NCBI RefSeq assembly: GCF_021129305.1
Contig: NZ_JAJOMB010000008.1
Coordinates: 1 to 64,000, forward strand
Direction: 5' to 3'
Length of the DNA stretch: 64,000 nucleotides
Source: Kineosporia babensis
Lineage (GTDB): Bacteria; Actinomycetota; Actinomycetes; Actinomycetales; Kineosporiaceae
Each line of letters starts with the position of its first letter. Position 1 is the stretch's first letter. Below, in pieces: positions 23,959 to 33,700 of the stretch. Made by a program: the position numbers and the translations under genes. The notes under the pieces are model-generated. The model was not told where the DNA came from. It did no database searches and was given only the letters and a program-made list of their open reading frames with translations.

Positions 23959-25959
23959 TCAGATGTCGGGGTGCAGCCGGGCCAGAAAGGGATCCAGCGC
24001 GGACGCGTCGGCCAGGGCGTCGCGGCTGACCGCCCGCTCCACCGGCACGCCGGCCAGGATCTTCTTCACCGGCACCTCGCACTTCTTGCCGTTCAGCGTG
24101 CGCGGTACCACCGGGATCCGGATGAACTGGTCCGGCACGTGCCTCGGGGACAACTGTGAACGCAAGGCGCGCCGCAAAGGCTGCTCGACGTCCTCAATCG
24201 TAATTCCGTTAGGCAGCACCAGGAAACACAACAGTTCGCCCTCCGACGCTGCGCCCAGTTCGGTGGTGTCGATCACCAGCGAATCGGCCACCTCGTCGAA
24301 AGATTCGACCACGGAATAGAAATCTGACGTTCCCATCCGCACGCCACCGCGGTTCAGCGTCGAATCACTACGACCATAAATGACGAACGACCCGCGCTCG
24401 GTGGCGCGCACCCAGTCACCGTGGCGCCAGATTCCGGGATAGGACTCGAAATAGGCTTCCCGTAAACGTGATCCGTCGGGATCGTTCCAGAAAGCGACCG
24501 GCATGGACGGCATCGGGCGAGTGATGACCAACTCGCCCACCTCGTCCTCAAGCTCTGAGCCCTTTTCGTCGAACGAGCGCACATCCGCACCGAGTGCGGC
24601 GCAGGACAGTTCGCCCAACCAGATCGGGACGATCGGCGAGCTGCCGAGAAAGGCCGTGCAGACGTCTGTTCCTCCCGATACTGAACAAATACGGACGTGG
24701 CGGCCGACTTCGCTGCGGATCCAGCGGAAGTTCTCAGGAGACAATGGCGAACCGGTCGATCCCAGGGATTGCATTGCACTGAGGTCGTATTCGGAGCCCG
24801 GATGCACATCAGCCTTGACCGCGGCCTGAATGAAGGGGGCCGATACTCCGAAGAGCTTGACTCGGTGGCGGGCCGCCAGTTCCCAGAGTCTTTCCGGGCC
24901 GGGGTAGGCCGGGCTGCCGTCGTAGAGCAGGATGGTGCTGCCGCCGAGCAGGCCGCCGATCAGGAAGTTCCACATCATCCAGCCGGTGGTGGTGTACCAG
25001 AAGAACACATCTCCCGGGCCCAGATCGTGCTGCAGTTTAATGGTTTTCAGTTGCTCCAGCAGGATTCCGCCGTGGCCCTGGACAATTCCTTTGGGCAGAC
25101 CAGTGGTGCCGGACGAATAGAGCACCCACAGCGGATGATCGAAGGGGACCTGTTCAAAGGCCAGTTCGCCGGGCTGGGAAACGAATTCGGCCCAGGACAT
25201 TTCACCGGCCTCACGTACCGGCTGCGCATTGGCGTCGAGGTAGGGCAGGATCACCGTGCGGGTCAGCGAAGGCATGCTCTCGCGCAGCGTGGTCACCGTG
25301 TCGCGAATGCTGAAACCTTTTCCGCCGTAGAGATAACCGTCCACCGCGAGCATGACCTTGGGCTCGATCTGGGCGAAGCGATCAGTTACCGCGCGGGCGC
25401 CGAAGTCCGGTGAACAACTCGACCAGATAGCGCCGAGTGACGCAGTGGCCAGGAACATGACCAGCGCGCCAATACCGTTGGGGGCAAGGGCCACCACCCG
25501 ATCGCCTTTTCCCACCCCGGCGGCGAGCAGCCCCGTCCGGGCCCGGCCGACCCAATCCCGCAACTCGGCGTGGTTCAGCGTGCGCTCCACTCCGTCTTCC
25601 CGCACGAAAATCAGGGCCGGATCGCCGTCTTGACGACCTGGCCCGGGAGTCAGGGCATGTTCGGCATAATTCAGCCGGGCCCCCGGAAACCACTGGGTGC
25701 CTGGCATCTCGGCATTCGGAAGCACCCGTACCGCAGGCGCACTGAATCGCACTCCCAGGTATTCGGCGGCCGCGGACCAGAACTCTTCGAGATTCTCCAC
25801 CGACCAGCGGTGCAGGGCGGCATAGTCGAGTTCGTCGATCGTGACGCCGCGGTGCCTGGTCAGCCACCGAGCGAAGTCGGCTACCTGGGTGTTACGGGCG
25901 GTCTCCGGATCCGGAATCCAGAGTGCTTCCGCCGGGCCGTCAACCGGGTGCAGAACCAT
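23959..25959 (-). CDS. Acetoacetyl-CoA synthetase
   Basis: 666 residues from the ATG at 25959 with GGGAG upstream (a TTG two codons earlier is the alternative). It is an ANL-superfamily adenylating enzyme of the acetoacetyl-CoA synthetase type: N-terminal extension with NYAEHAL, phosphate loop VLYSSGTTGLPKGIVQGHGG, A5 region FGVSAPFIQ, A8 VIYGRSDSTLNRGGVRMG, and C-terminal lysine in RTLNGKKCEVPVKKIL. It activates acetoacetate with ATP and CoA in the cytoplasm, returning ketone-body or PHB breakdown products to metabolism. It is divergent from the M15 peptidase gene. Confidence 0.9.
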   Translation of the reverse strand: MVLHPVDGPAEALWIPDPETARNTQVADFARWLTRHRGVTIDELDYAALHRWSVENLEEFWSAAAEYLGVRFSAPAVRVLPNAEMPGTQWFPGARLNYAEHALTPGPGRQDGDPALIFVREDGVERTLNHAELRDWVGRARTGLLAAGVGKGDRVVALAPNGIGALVMFLATASLGAIWSSCSPDFGARAVTDRFAQIEPKVMLAVDGYLYGGKGFSIRDTVTTLRESMPSLTRTVILPYLDANAQPVREAGEMSWAEFVSQPGELAFEQVPFDHPLWVLYSSGTTGLPKGIVQGHGGILLEQLKTIKLQHDLGPGDVFFWYTTTGWMMWNFLIGGLLGGSTILLYDGSPAYPGPERLWELAARHRVKLFGVSAPFIQAAVKADVHPGSEYDLSAMQSLGSTGSPLSPENFRWIRSEVGRHVRICSVSGGTDVCTAFLGSSPIVPIWLGELSCAALGADVRSFDEKGSELEDEVGELVITRPMPSMPVAFWNDPDGSRLREAYFESYPGIWRHGDWVRATERGSFVIYGRSDSTLNRGGVRMGTSDFYSVVESFDEVADSLVIDTTELGAASEGELLCFLVLPNGITIEDVEQPLRRALRSQLSPRHVPDQFIRIPVVPRTLNGKKCEVPVKKILAGVPVERAVSRDALADASALDPFLARLHPDI

Positions 25960-26017
25960 CCTCAAGCTCCCTCGCTCGGATGCACCTCATGCTACGTCCC
26001 CCTAAACTCCCCTCGAT

Positions 26018-26941
26018 ATGGCAGATCATTCGCAGAACGGGTGGCCCGTCCTGTCGAGCACCCGGCTGACCTGGTTCTCAGCGGCCGGGGGCCGGTTCGC
26101 CGCGGCCAATTCCGACGTCGCCTTCCTGGCCCGGTACCTGATCGATCGCTTCGACAAAGAGGTGGAGAAGATCGATGGGAGGGTGCTGGACGACTGGTCG
26201 TGGGCCGCGCGCAACGTGCGTGGCTCGTCGTCCGTGATCAGTAACCACGCCAGCGCCACCGCCTGGGACCTGAACGCGCTGAAGCACCCCCGGGGTGCCC
26301 GGAACACGTTCACCCGGAGCCAGATCAGCAAGGTGCACGCGATTCTCGCGCGGATCACCGACGGCAAGGGCCACAAGATCTTCCGCTGGGGCGAGGACTA
26401 CGTCAACGCCACCGTCGACGGCATGCACTTCGAGATCAATGCCTCGAAGGCGCAGGTCAGTCGCGCCCGCACGGTACTGCAGCAGCGACTGGAGGAAGAA
26501 GAGGACATGAAGTGGACCGATCAGGTCAAGCTGACCGCCACCGACGCCAAGATCTGGGGTAAGCCCTACAAGACCGGCGAGAAGGTGACGTACGGGCTGA
26601 TGGTGCGCTACCCCACCCTGGCCCGCAAGACCCAGGCCGACCTGCGGGCGTTCGCGGCGGCCTCGGCCAAGCGGGATGCCGCGATGAAGGCGCAGCTGGA
26701 CACGCTGATCGCTGCGGTGGGCGCGCTGTCGTCCGGGTCGGCGGCCGAGGTGTCGAAGGCCTTCGCCGACGGGATGAGCGCGATGCGGGCCGAGGTGGAC
26801 AAGATCGACGCCGAGACGTCGGTGGTCGACGGCACCGGGGTGAGTGACGAGGAGATCGCGGCCGATGTGGAGGCGGCGATCGCCGAGGCGGAGGCCGAGG
26901 AAGCCATCGACCTCACCCAGGCCGAGCGCGCCAGCGCCTGA
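26018..26941 (+). CDS. M15 (VanY/endolysin-like) peptidase with Ala-rich C-terminal tail
   Basis: 307 residues without signal peptide. The Zn2+ site of M15 D,D-peptidases is present as SNHASATAWDLN (H and D) and DGMHFEIN (H). The family normally cleaves D-Ala links in peptidoglycan stems. Residues ~165-205 form a short basic domain (WTDQVKLTATDAKIWG) seen in phage-type lysins, and the last ~100 residues are a coiled, Ala/Glu-rich helix. No holin or other phage gene is nearby. A domesticated lysin is the likely explanation, with export route unknown. Confidence 0.7.
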   Translation: MADHSQNGWPVLSSTRLTWFSAAGGRFAAANSDVAFLARYLIDRFDKEVEKIDGRVLDDWSWAARNVRGSSSVISNHASATAWDLNALKHPRGARNTFTRSQISKVHAILARITDGKGHKIFRWGEDYVNATVDGMHFEINASKAQVSRARTVLQQRLEEEEDMKWTDQVKLTATDAKIWGKPYKTGEKVTYGLMVRYPTLARKTQADLRAFAAASAKRDAAMKAQLDTLIAAVGALSSGSAAEVSKAFADGMSAMRAEVDKIDAETSVVDGTGVSDEEIAADVEAAIAEAEAEEAIDLTQAERASA

Positions 26942-27398
26942 CCGCCCGCGGCCACTCAGCCTCCGCTGCGCTTCACCAGCCCGAGTGACGCTTCACCAGC
27001 CTGCGTGACGCTTCGCCAGCCTTTGTTTCGGCAAAAGCCCAGGTCACCTTCTGGCCGCCGGCGACAAAGGCTGGTGAAGCAGGCGGGTGAGACAGCGGAG
27101 TGTAGGAGAGACGCTGCGGATAACGAGGGCGCAGTTGGAGCTGCTGGCGTCACCGGGCAGAGTGGCAGCGCGGATGTGTACACCTGGTACCAGGGGGGCC
27201 GGATGTACATGTTCTGGGGTTGGCTCTTGGGCTGTACCGAACCCTGACCAGACCAAAGTGAGCTGATCAGGGGCCTGGACCACCCCGTCCCTAGTTGGTG
27301 GGTTCGACCTGACCGAAGTCCCCAGCGCGTGGCCCGGTCGGGATACAGGGGCTGGGTGGGATAGAACTGTTGGTCATGACTGAGGGCCTGCTGACGTC
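26942..27398. other. Non-coding gap with imperfect direct and inverted repeats
   Basis: Three copies of CTTC(A/G)CCAGCC, about 20 bp apart, occur at 26971-27021. The last copy pairs with a downstream arm: 27010-27026 and 27064-27080 form a 17-bp inverted repeat with one mismatch, enclosing 37 bp. The remainder carries no recognisable tRNA, rRNA or gene; short open frames here lack family matches. The hairpin might act as terminator or structured leader of the recC gene. Confidence 0.5.
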
Positions 27399-30300
27399 GT
27401 GCTGACGGTTCACCGCTGTGCAGACGGCACCGGTCTGGCTCTGGCCCTGGCCGGGGTGCTGGCCGAACCGCTGCCCGACCCGTTCGCGGCCGAGACGATC
27501 GCGGTGCCGGCCAAGGGGGTGGAGCGGTGGCTCACTCAGCGCTTGTCGCACGTTCTGGGTACTGGCGCCGCCCCTGCGACCGGCACTCTTGCTGCACCCG
27601 ACGGGGTGTGTGCGAACGTCAGTTTTCCGTCGTCCACCGCGGTGCTGGAACAGGCTCTGGAGAACGCCTCGGACCAGATCTCCAAGTCCGTGCGGGTGTG
27701 GGCGCCGGAGCGGTCCCGGTGGTCGCTGGTCGAGGTGATCGACGCGAGCTTGGATCAGGACTGGTGCGCTCCGCTGGCCCAGCACCTGCGCGCGGGGACC
27801 GAGGACACCGGGCGGCGGCTGGCGGCGGCAACCCGGCTGGCCCGGCTTTTCGACGAGTACGGCAACGCCCGGCCGAGCATGGTCACCGCCTGGGCACAGG
27901 GCCGGGACGAGTTCGGGGACGAGCGCCCGCTGCCGGACGACCTCGTCTGGCAGGCCGAACTGTGGCGGCGACTGCGCGAAAGACTCGATGTTCCTTCCCC
28001 GGCCGAACTGATCGAGGCGGCCTGCGAACGGTTGCGCGAGCAGCCCGGCCTGACCTCGCTGCCGGACCGGCTGTCGGTGTTCGGGGCCAGCCGGCTCTCC
28101 CCGGTGAAGATCCGGGTGCTGGCCGCGCTGGCCGAGCACCGCGATGTGCACCTCTGGCTGCACCACCCCTCCCCCGCCCTGTGGGACGTGACCAGTGGCC
28201 TCGGGCCGGGCGAACTGCCGCTGCGCCGCGATGACGACGACAGCCGGGCCAAGGTGCGCAACCCGTTACTGGCCTCGATGTCTCGTGACCTGCTGGAGCT
28301 GCAGCAGACCCTGATCCGCTACAGCCCTCACGCCCGGAATCAGTCGCATCCGGCCCCCGAACTGCCCAGCACCCTGCTCGGGCAGCTGAAACAGGGCCTG
28401 CGCAGCGGTGAGGTGAAAGAGGTTGCTGACCGCCCGGTTCTGCACCCCGACGACACCAGTGTGCAGGTCCACGCCTGCTACGGCCGGGTGCGCCAGGTCG
28501 AGGTGCTGCGCGAGGTGATCGTGGGCCTGCTGGCCGACGATCCCACGCTGGAGCCGCGCGACATCCTGGTGATGTGCCCGGACGTGGAGACTTTCGCCCC
28601 GCTGGTCACCTCGGCCTTCGCCCAGATGAACCTGCAGACGCATCCGGCCGGGCAGTTGCGGGTCAAGGTGGCCGACCGTTCGCCGCGCCAGAGCAATGCG
28701 CTGTACGACGTGCTCGGGCTGCTCCTGGAGCTGGGTACCGCGCGGATGACCGCGCCGGAAGTGCTCGACCTGGCCGGGCGCGAGGCAGTACGCAAGCGCT
28801 TCGGCTTCGATGACGACGACCTCGCCCGGCTGCGGGACTGGCTGGTGGGTGCGGGGATTCGCTGGGGCCTGGACGATGCGCACCGGCAGACCTGGCAGCT
28901 GTCCTCGATCCAGCAGGGCACCTGGCGGGCCGGGCTGGACCGGCTGATGCTGGGCGTCACCGTCGAGGGCGACACCGAGCAGCTCGGCGGCGTGATCGGG
29001 ATGGACGACGTGGACAGCGCCGACATCGACCTGGCCGGGCGGCTGGCCGAGCTGATCGACCGGCTGGCCGCCGCGCAGGAGCTGATGGCGGGCCGCCACG
29101 ACGTGGCGAAATGGCTGACCGGGCTGGAAAATGCCGTGCTCGACCTGGGCGCCACCGACCGCAACACCGCCTGGCAGGTGAACCAGCTGCGCTCGGAACT
29201 GTGGGACGTGGCCGAGGCAGCGGCCGACAGCCCGGCGCCCTGCAGCCTGGCCGACATCCGCAGCGTGCTCGGCGACCTGCTCAAGGGCCGGCCCACACGC
29301 TCCTCGTTCCGCACCGGCACGCTGACCGTGTGCACGCTGGTCCCGATGCGCTCGGTGCCGCACCGCGTGGTCTGCCTGCTCGGCCTGGACGACGGCAGCT
29401 TCCCGCGCCGGGCCGACCCGGAGGGCGACGACGTGCTGGGGCGCGACCCGTGGGTGGGCGAGCGCGATCCCCGCAGTGAGGACCGGCAACTCTTCCTGGA
29501 CGCGGTCTGCGCGGCTCAGGAGCATCTGGTGATCACCTACTCCGGCGCCGACGACCGTACCGGCGCGCCGATCCCACCGGCCGTGCCGCTGGGCGAGTTG
29601 CTTGACGCGGTGGACCGCACGGCTTGGGTGGACGAAAAGCGGGTGCGGGACCGGATTACCGTGCGGCACCCGTTGCAGCCGTTCGACCCCCGCAACTTCA
29701 CCGCCGGAATGCTGGGTCGGCCGGGCCCGTTCAGCTTCGACCGGCCGGCCCTGGAAGGCGCCCGGGCGATGGCCCGCGAGCGGGTTCCGAGCGGTCCGTT
29801 CCTGGCTGCGCCGCTGCCCGCGCCGGATCGCCCGCACGACGTGGAGCTGGCCGATCTGCTGCGGCTGCTGCGGCATCCGGCCAAGGGTTTCCTGCGGCAG
29901 CGGCTGCAGGTGAGCATGGCCCAGGCCGACGAAGAGCCGGACTACGCCCTGCCGGTCGAGTTCGACAACCTGCAGCAGTGGAAGGTCGGGGACCGGCTGC
30001 TGCGCCAGCGCCTGGCCGGGCTGAGACCGGAAGAGTGCATCGAGGTGGAGCAGCGGCGGGGGCTGCTGCCGCCCGGTCAGCTGGGTCGCGATCTGCTGAG
30101 CATCGTCGGGCCCAAGGTCGATGAGGTGTTCCGGGCTTCGGCGGTGGAACGGGCGGCGGCCCCGGACTCCCGGGATGTGGACGTCACCTTGCCGGACGGC
30201 TCCCGGCTGACCGGAACCGTGCGCGACGTAAGGGATTCGACGGTTCTGGCGGTCTCGTACTCCAGGCTCTCGCCGAAGTCGCGGCTGGAGTCGTGGGTGA

Positions 30301-30791
30301 ACCTGCTGGCGCTGACCGCGACGGGCGGCAGCTGGACGTCGGTCACTGTCGGCCAGGGTCCACGGGGTGGGGCGGGGCGCAGCGTGGTCGAGCCGATCGA
30401 GGCCGAGGTGGCCCGGCAGGCCCTGGGCGAGCTGGTCGGGGTGTACCGCTCCGGGCTCTGCGCACCGCTGCCGCTGACTCTGAAAACCTCTGCCGCGTAT
30501 GCCGAACGCCGGTTCCGTGGAACCCGGCCGGACGCCGCCGGGCGGGAGGCGGCCAAGGCCTGGAACGCCGGGAAGTCCAAGCGGGGCGCACCGTATCCGG
30601 GTGAGCAGTCCGACCCGGAACACCATCTGGTCTTCGGCGAGGACGTGGACTTCAGCTTCCTGCTGGCCGCGCCGCCCGCCCCGGACGAACAGGGCGAGGG
30701 CTGGATGATGGACGAGCCGCACCGGTTCGGGCGGTTGAGCCGCCGGATCTGGGACCGGCTGCTGGCCGCCGAACGGCTGGAGGGCCGATGA
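27399..30791 (+). CDS. recC: Exodeoxyribonuclease V gamma subunit RecC
   Basis: 1130 residues with a GTG start. It shows the RecC layout: inactive helicase-like blocks (ETIAVPAKGVERWLTQRLSHVLG at the start; RILVMCPD region; LTVCTLVPMRSVPHRVVCLLGLDDGSFPR, equivalent of helicase motif V-VI) and a C-terminal inactive nuclease-like part. RecC is the Chi-recognising scaffold of RecBCD. It is followed by recB and recD with 4-bp overlaps, giving a complete RecBCD for double-strand-break resection. The ATG-started 9-codon frame overlapping the start is probably chance. Confidence 0.92.
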   Translation: MLTVHRCADGTGLALALAGVLAEPLPDPFAAETIAVPAKGVERWLTQRLSHVLGTGAAPATGTLAAPDGVCANVSFPSSTAVLEQALENASDQISKSVRVWAPERSRWSLVEVIDASLDQDWCAPLAQHLRAGTEDTGRRLAAATRLARLFDEYGNARPSMVTAWAQGRDEFGDERPLPDDLVWQAELWRRLRERLDVPSPAELIEAACERLREQPGLTSLPDRLSVFGASRLSPVKIRVLAALAEHRDVHLWLHHPSPALWDVTSGLGPGELPLRRDDDDSRAKVRNPLLASMSRDLLELQQTLIRYSPHARNQSHPAPELPSTLLGQLKQGLRSGEVKEVADRPVLHPDDTSVQVHACYGRVRQVEVLREVIVGLLADDPTLEPRDILVMCPDVETFAPLVTSAFAQMNLQTHPAGQLRVKVADRSPRQSNALYDVLGLLLELGTARMTAPEVLDLAGREAVRKRFGFDDDDLARLRDWLVGAGIRWGLDDAHRQTWQLSSIQQGTWRAGLDRLMLGVTVEGDTEQLGGVIGMDDVDSADIDLAGRLAELIDRLAAAQELMAGRHDVAKWLTGLENAVLDLGATDRNTAWQVNQLRSELWDVAEAAADSPAPCSLADIRSVLGDLLKGRPTRSSFRTGTLTVCTLVPMRSVPHRVVCLLGLDDGSFPRRADPEGDDVLGRDPWVGERDPRSEDRQLFLDAVCAAQEHLVITYSGADDRTGAPIPPAVPLGELLDAVDRTAWVDEKRVRDRITVRHPLQPFDPRNFTAGMLGRPGPFSFDRPALEGARAMARERVPSGPFLAAPLPAPDRPHDVELADLLRLLRHPAKGFLRQRLQVSMAQADEEPDYALPVEFDNLQQWKVGDRLLRQRLAGLRPEECIEVEQRRGLLPPGQLGRDLLSIVGPKVDEVFRASAVERAAAPDSRDVDVTLPDGSRLTGTVRDVRDSTVLAVSYSRLSPKSRLESWVNLLALTATGGSWTSVTVGQGPRGGAGRSVVEPIEAEVARQALGELVGVYRSGLCAPLPLTLKTSAAYAERRFRGTRPDAAGREAAKAWNAGKSKRGAPYPGEQSDPEHHLVFGEDVDFSFLLAAPPAPDEQGEGWMMDEPHRFGRLSRRIWDRLLAAERLEGR

Positions 30792-33700
30792 GCGTGATGC
30801 CCGGCCAGAGCGCCTTCCGCCGGCAGAGCCCGTTCGATCTGCTCGGCGAGCTGCCCGAGGAGACCACCACGATGCTGGAGGCGAGCGCCGGCACCGGCAA
30901 GACCTTCACCATTGCCGCCTTGGTCACCCGGTACGTGGCCGAGGGCCTGGCGAACATGAACCAGCTGCTGGTGGTGAGTTTCAGCCGGGAGTCGACCCGG
31001 GAGCTGCGCGAGCGGGTGCGCGAGCGCCTGGTCAGTGCGCGCGACGGGCTGGCGCTGGCTGATCCGGCGATGATCGACCCGCGGGACGAGGTGCTGGTGC
31101 ACCTGGCCAACGCCGCCGACGAGGGCCAGCGCAGGCGCCGGCTGGAGCGGCTGGAGATCGCCCTGGCGGCCTTCGACGCGGCCACCGTCACCACGATTCA
31201 CGGTTTCTGCCAGCAGGTGCTGACCACGCTGGGCACGAACGGCGACCACGACCCGGACACCGTGCTGGTCGAGGACATCGGCGATCTGGTGCGCGAGGTG
31301 GCCGACGACCTGTACCTGCGCAAGTGGGGTCATCTGGGGTCGGAGAAGCCGGATCTGAGTCAGGCCGAGTTCCACCGGCTGGCGCTGGACGCCGTGGCCG
31401 AGATGGCCGAGCTGGTGCCGGATCCCTCGGTGGGCGGCCGGCCCGGCCTGCGGGCGAAGATCGCTCAGGTGGTGCGGGGCGAGGTGGAGCGCCGTAAGCG
31501 CCGGCTGGGCGTGTTCAGCTACGACGACATGCTCACCCGGCTGGCCGCGACGCTCAGCCATGATCAGTCCGGCCCGGCCGCCTGCCGCAGGCTACGCGAA
31601 CGGTACCGGTTCGTGCTGGTGGACGAGTTCCAGGACACCGATCCGGTGCAGTGGGACATCATTCGCCGACCGTTCCACGGGCACAGCACGCTGATTCTGA
31701 TCGGCGATCCGAAGCAGGCGATCTACGGTTTCCGCGGGGCCGACGTGCAGGCCTACCTGAACGCCTTCGAGTCCGCCGAGACGGTGCGTACCCTGCCCAC
31801 CAGCTACCGCAGCGACGCCGGTCTGCTGCGCGGTCTGGACACGATGTTCCGGGGTGCGGCGCTGGGCGACGAGCGGATCCGGGTGCAGCCGGTGGGCGCG
31901 GTTCACACCGGCCGGATGGTGGCGGTCGAGGGCACTCAGGCCCCGGTGCGGCTGCGGGTTCTGCCGCGCGACGCCGTGGCATCGACCGAGAAGAGTGATC
32001 TGCCGCAGGCCCCGCTGGCCCGGGCCGTGATCCAGAAAGACCTGGTGGCCGAGGTGGTGCGGATGCTCTCCGGCGCCGCCCGGCTGCGCCCCCGGGATTC
32101 CTCGCCGGAGCGGGAACTGCGCCCCGGGGACATCGCTGTGCTGGTGCGCGCCAACTATCAGGCTCAGGACATCAGCGCCGCCCTGGTCGCCGCGGGAGTG
32201 CCGGCCGTGGTCACCGGCCGGACCAGCGTGTTCAGCACCGAGGCCGCGCAGGCCTGGCTCCTGCTGCTGGAGGCGATGGAGCAGCCGCACCGCACCACCC
32301 GCTACCGCCGCCTGGCCCTGAGCTGCTTCGTCGGCCACACCGCGGCGGATCTCGACCAGCGTGGCGAGCAGATCGACGACCAGCTGACCCAGCTGCTGCG
32401 GGGCTGGGCGCACCTGCTCACCGAGAACGGCGTGGGCGCGCTGTTCGAGACCGTGGCGCTGCAGACCGACCTGCAGCAGCGGCTGTTGCAGATACCGCGC
32501 GGTGAAAGGCTTCTCACCGATCTGCGGCACGTCACCCAGGCGCTGCAGGAGGCCTCGGACACCAGCCGGCTCGGCCTGAGCGGGCTGCTGCTGTGGCTGC
32601 GGCACCGGCAGGAAGAGGCCACCGGCACCGAGGGCGCCCTGGAGCGCAGCCGGCGGCTGGAGTCGGACGCGGCGGCCGTGCAGGTGATGACCGTGCACAC
32701 CAGCAAGGGCCTGGAATTCCCGGTGGTGATGCTCCCGTTCGCCTGGAACCAGGGCCCGCTGCGCGAGGACGTCTCGGCCGTCACCTTCCACGAGGCCGGA
32801 CGCCGGATGAAGGACGTCGGCGGGGAGGGCTGGAAGGACTGGCGCAGGCACCTGGACGCCGGCCAGGCCGAGGACGCCGCCGAGGAACTGCGCCTGACCT
32901 ACGTGGCGCTGACCCGGGCGCAGTCGCAACTGGTGCTGTGGTGGGCGCCGACCAGCTTCGGCCGGTTCTCCCCGTTGCACCGGATCCTGTTCAACCCTGA
33001 TCCGGAACAGCCGGTCCCGCAGAGCGTCAAGATGCCCACCGACCCGGGTGCCCTGGCCGAGTTCGAGCGTCTGGCCAACCGCAGCGAGGGCACGCTGGGC
33101 ATCGAGATGATCCAGCGACGCAGCCTGGAGAAGTGGACTCAGCCGGCGCCGCAACCGGTTCCGCTCAGCGTGGCCACCCTGGACCGGGAACTCGACCAGG
33201 ACTGGCGCCGCACCTCGTACAGCTCGCTGACCGCCGCCGCCCACGAGCAGCAGGGCACCAGCGAGCCCGAAGTGAGCCTGAAGGACGACGAAGGCCCGGA
33301 AGAACTCCTGCCCCCGATCGAGGACAGCGGGCCGGACGAATCGCTCAAGGCCGTCCCCTCGGCCTGGAACGAACTGCCGGCCGGAGCCCGCTTCGGCACC
33401 CTGGTGCACGAGGTGCTGGAACTGGCCGCGGACGCCGGCAACGAGGACGATCTGCGCACCACAGTCGCCGCCCGGGTGGCCCGCTCCGGCCCGGCCGTGG
33501 ATGTGGAAACCCTGGTGCAGGCGCTGATTCCGGCGGTCTCCACGCCCTTGCACCTGGAACAGCTCACGCTGAAGGACATCGACGCCAAGGACCGGCTCTC
33601 CGAGCTGGACTTCGAGCTGCCGCTGGCCGGCGGCGACGACCCGGTGGCGCAGAAGGTCCTGCTCTCCGACTTAGTTCCGCTCTGGCGGCGGCACTGCCCG

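Noticed and set aside
23714-24082. 122-residue frame reading through the 19-bp minisatellite
   Set aside because: Protein is a simple Pro/Thr/Arg repeat created by the DNA repeat and overlaps the synthetase 3' end.
27005-27247. 80-residue frame between the peptidase and recC
   Set aside because: It runs through the inverted repeat, has no ribosome site and no recognisable features.
26018-27398. Prophage remnant
   Set aside because: Only the M15 peptidase resembles phage proteins; no integrase, att site, capsid or holin genes are seen.
27376-27405. 9-codon ORF (MTEGLLTSC) overlapping the recC start
   Set aside because: Could be a leader peptide, but no promoter or attenuator hairpin supports it.
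28266-30722. 818-residue minus-strand frame opposite recC
   Set aside because: Shadow frame; the recC frame is collinear with a known family and overlaps recB by 4 bp.
31592-33553. 653-residue minus-strand frame opposite recB
   Set aside because: Shadow frame; recB helicase and nuclease motifs occupy the plus strand.
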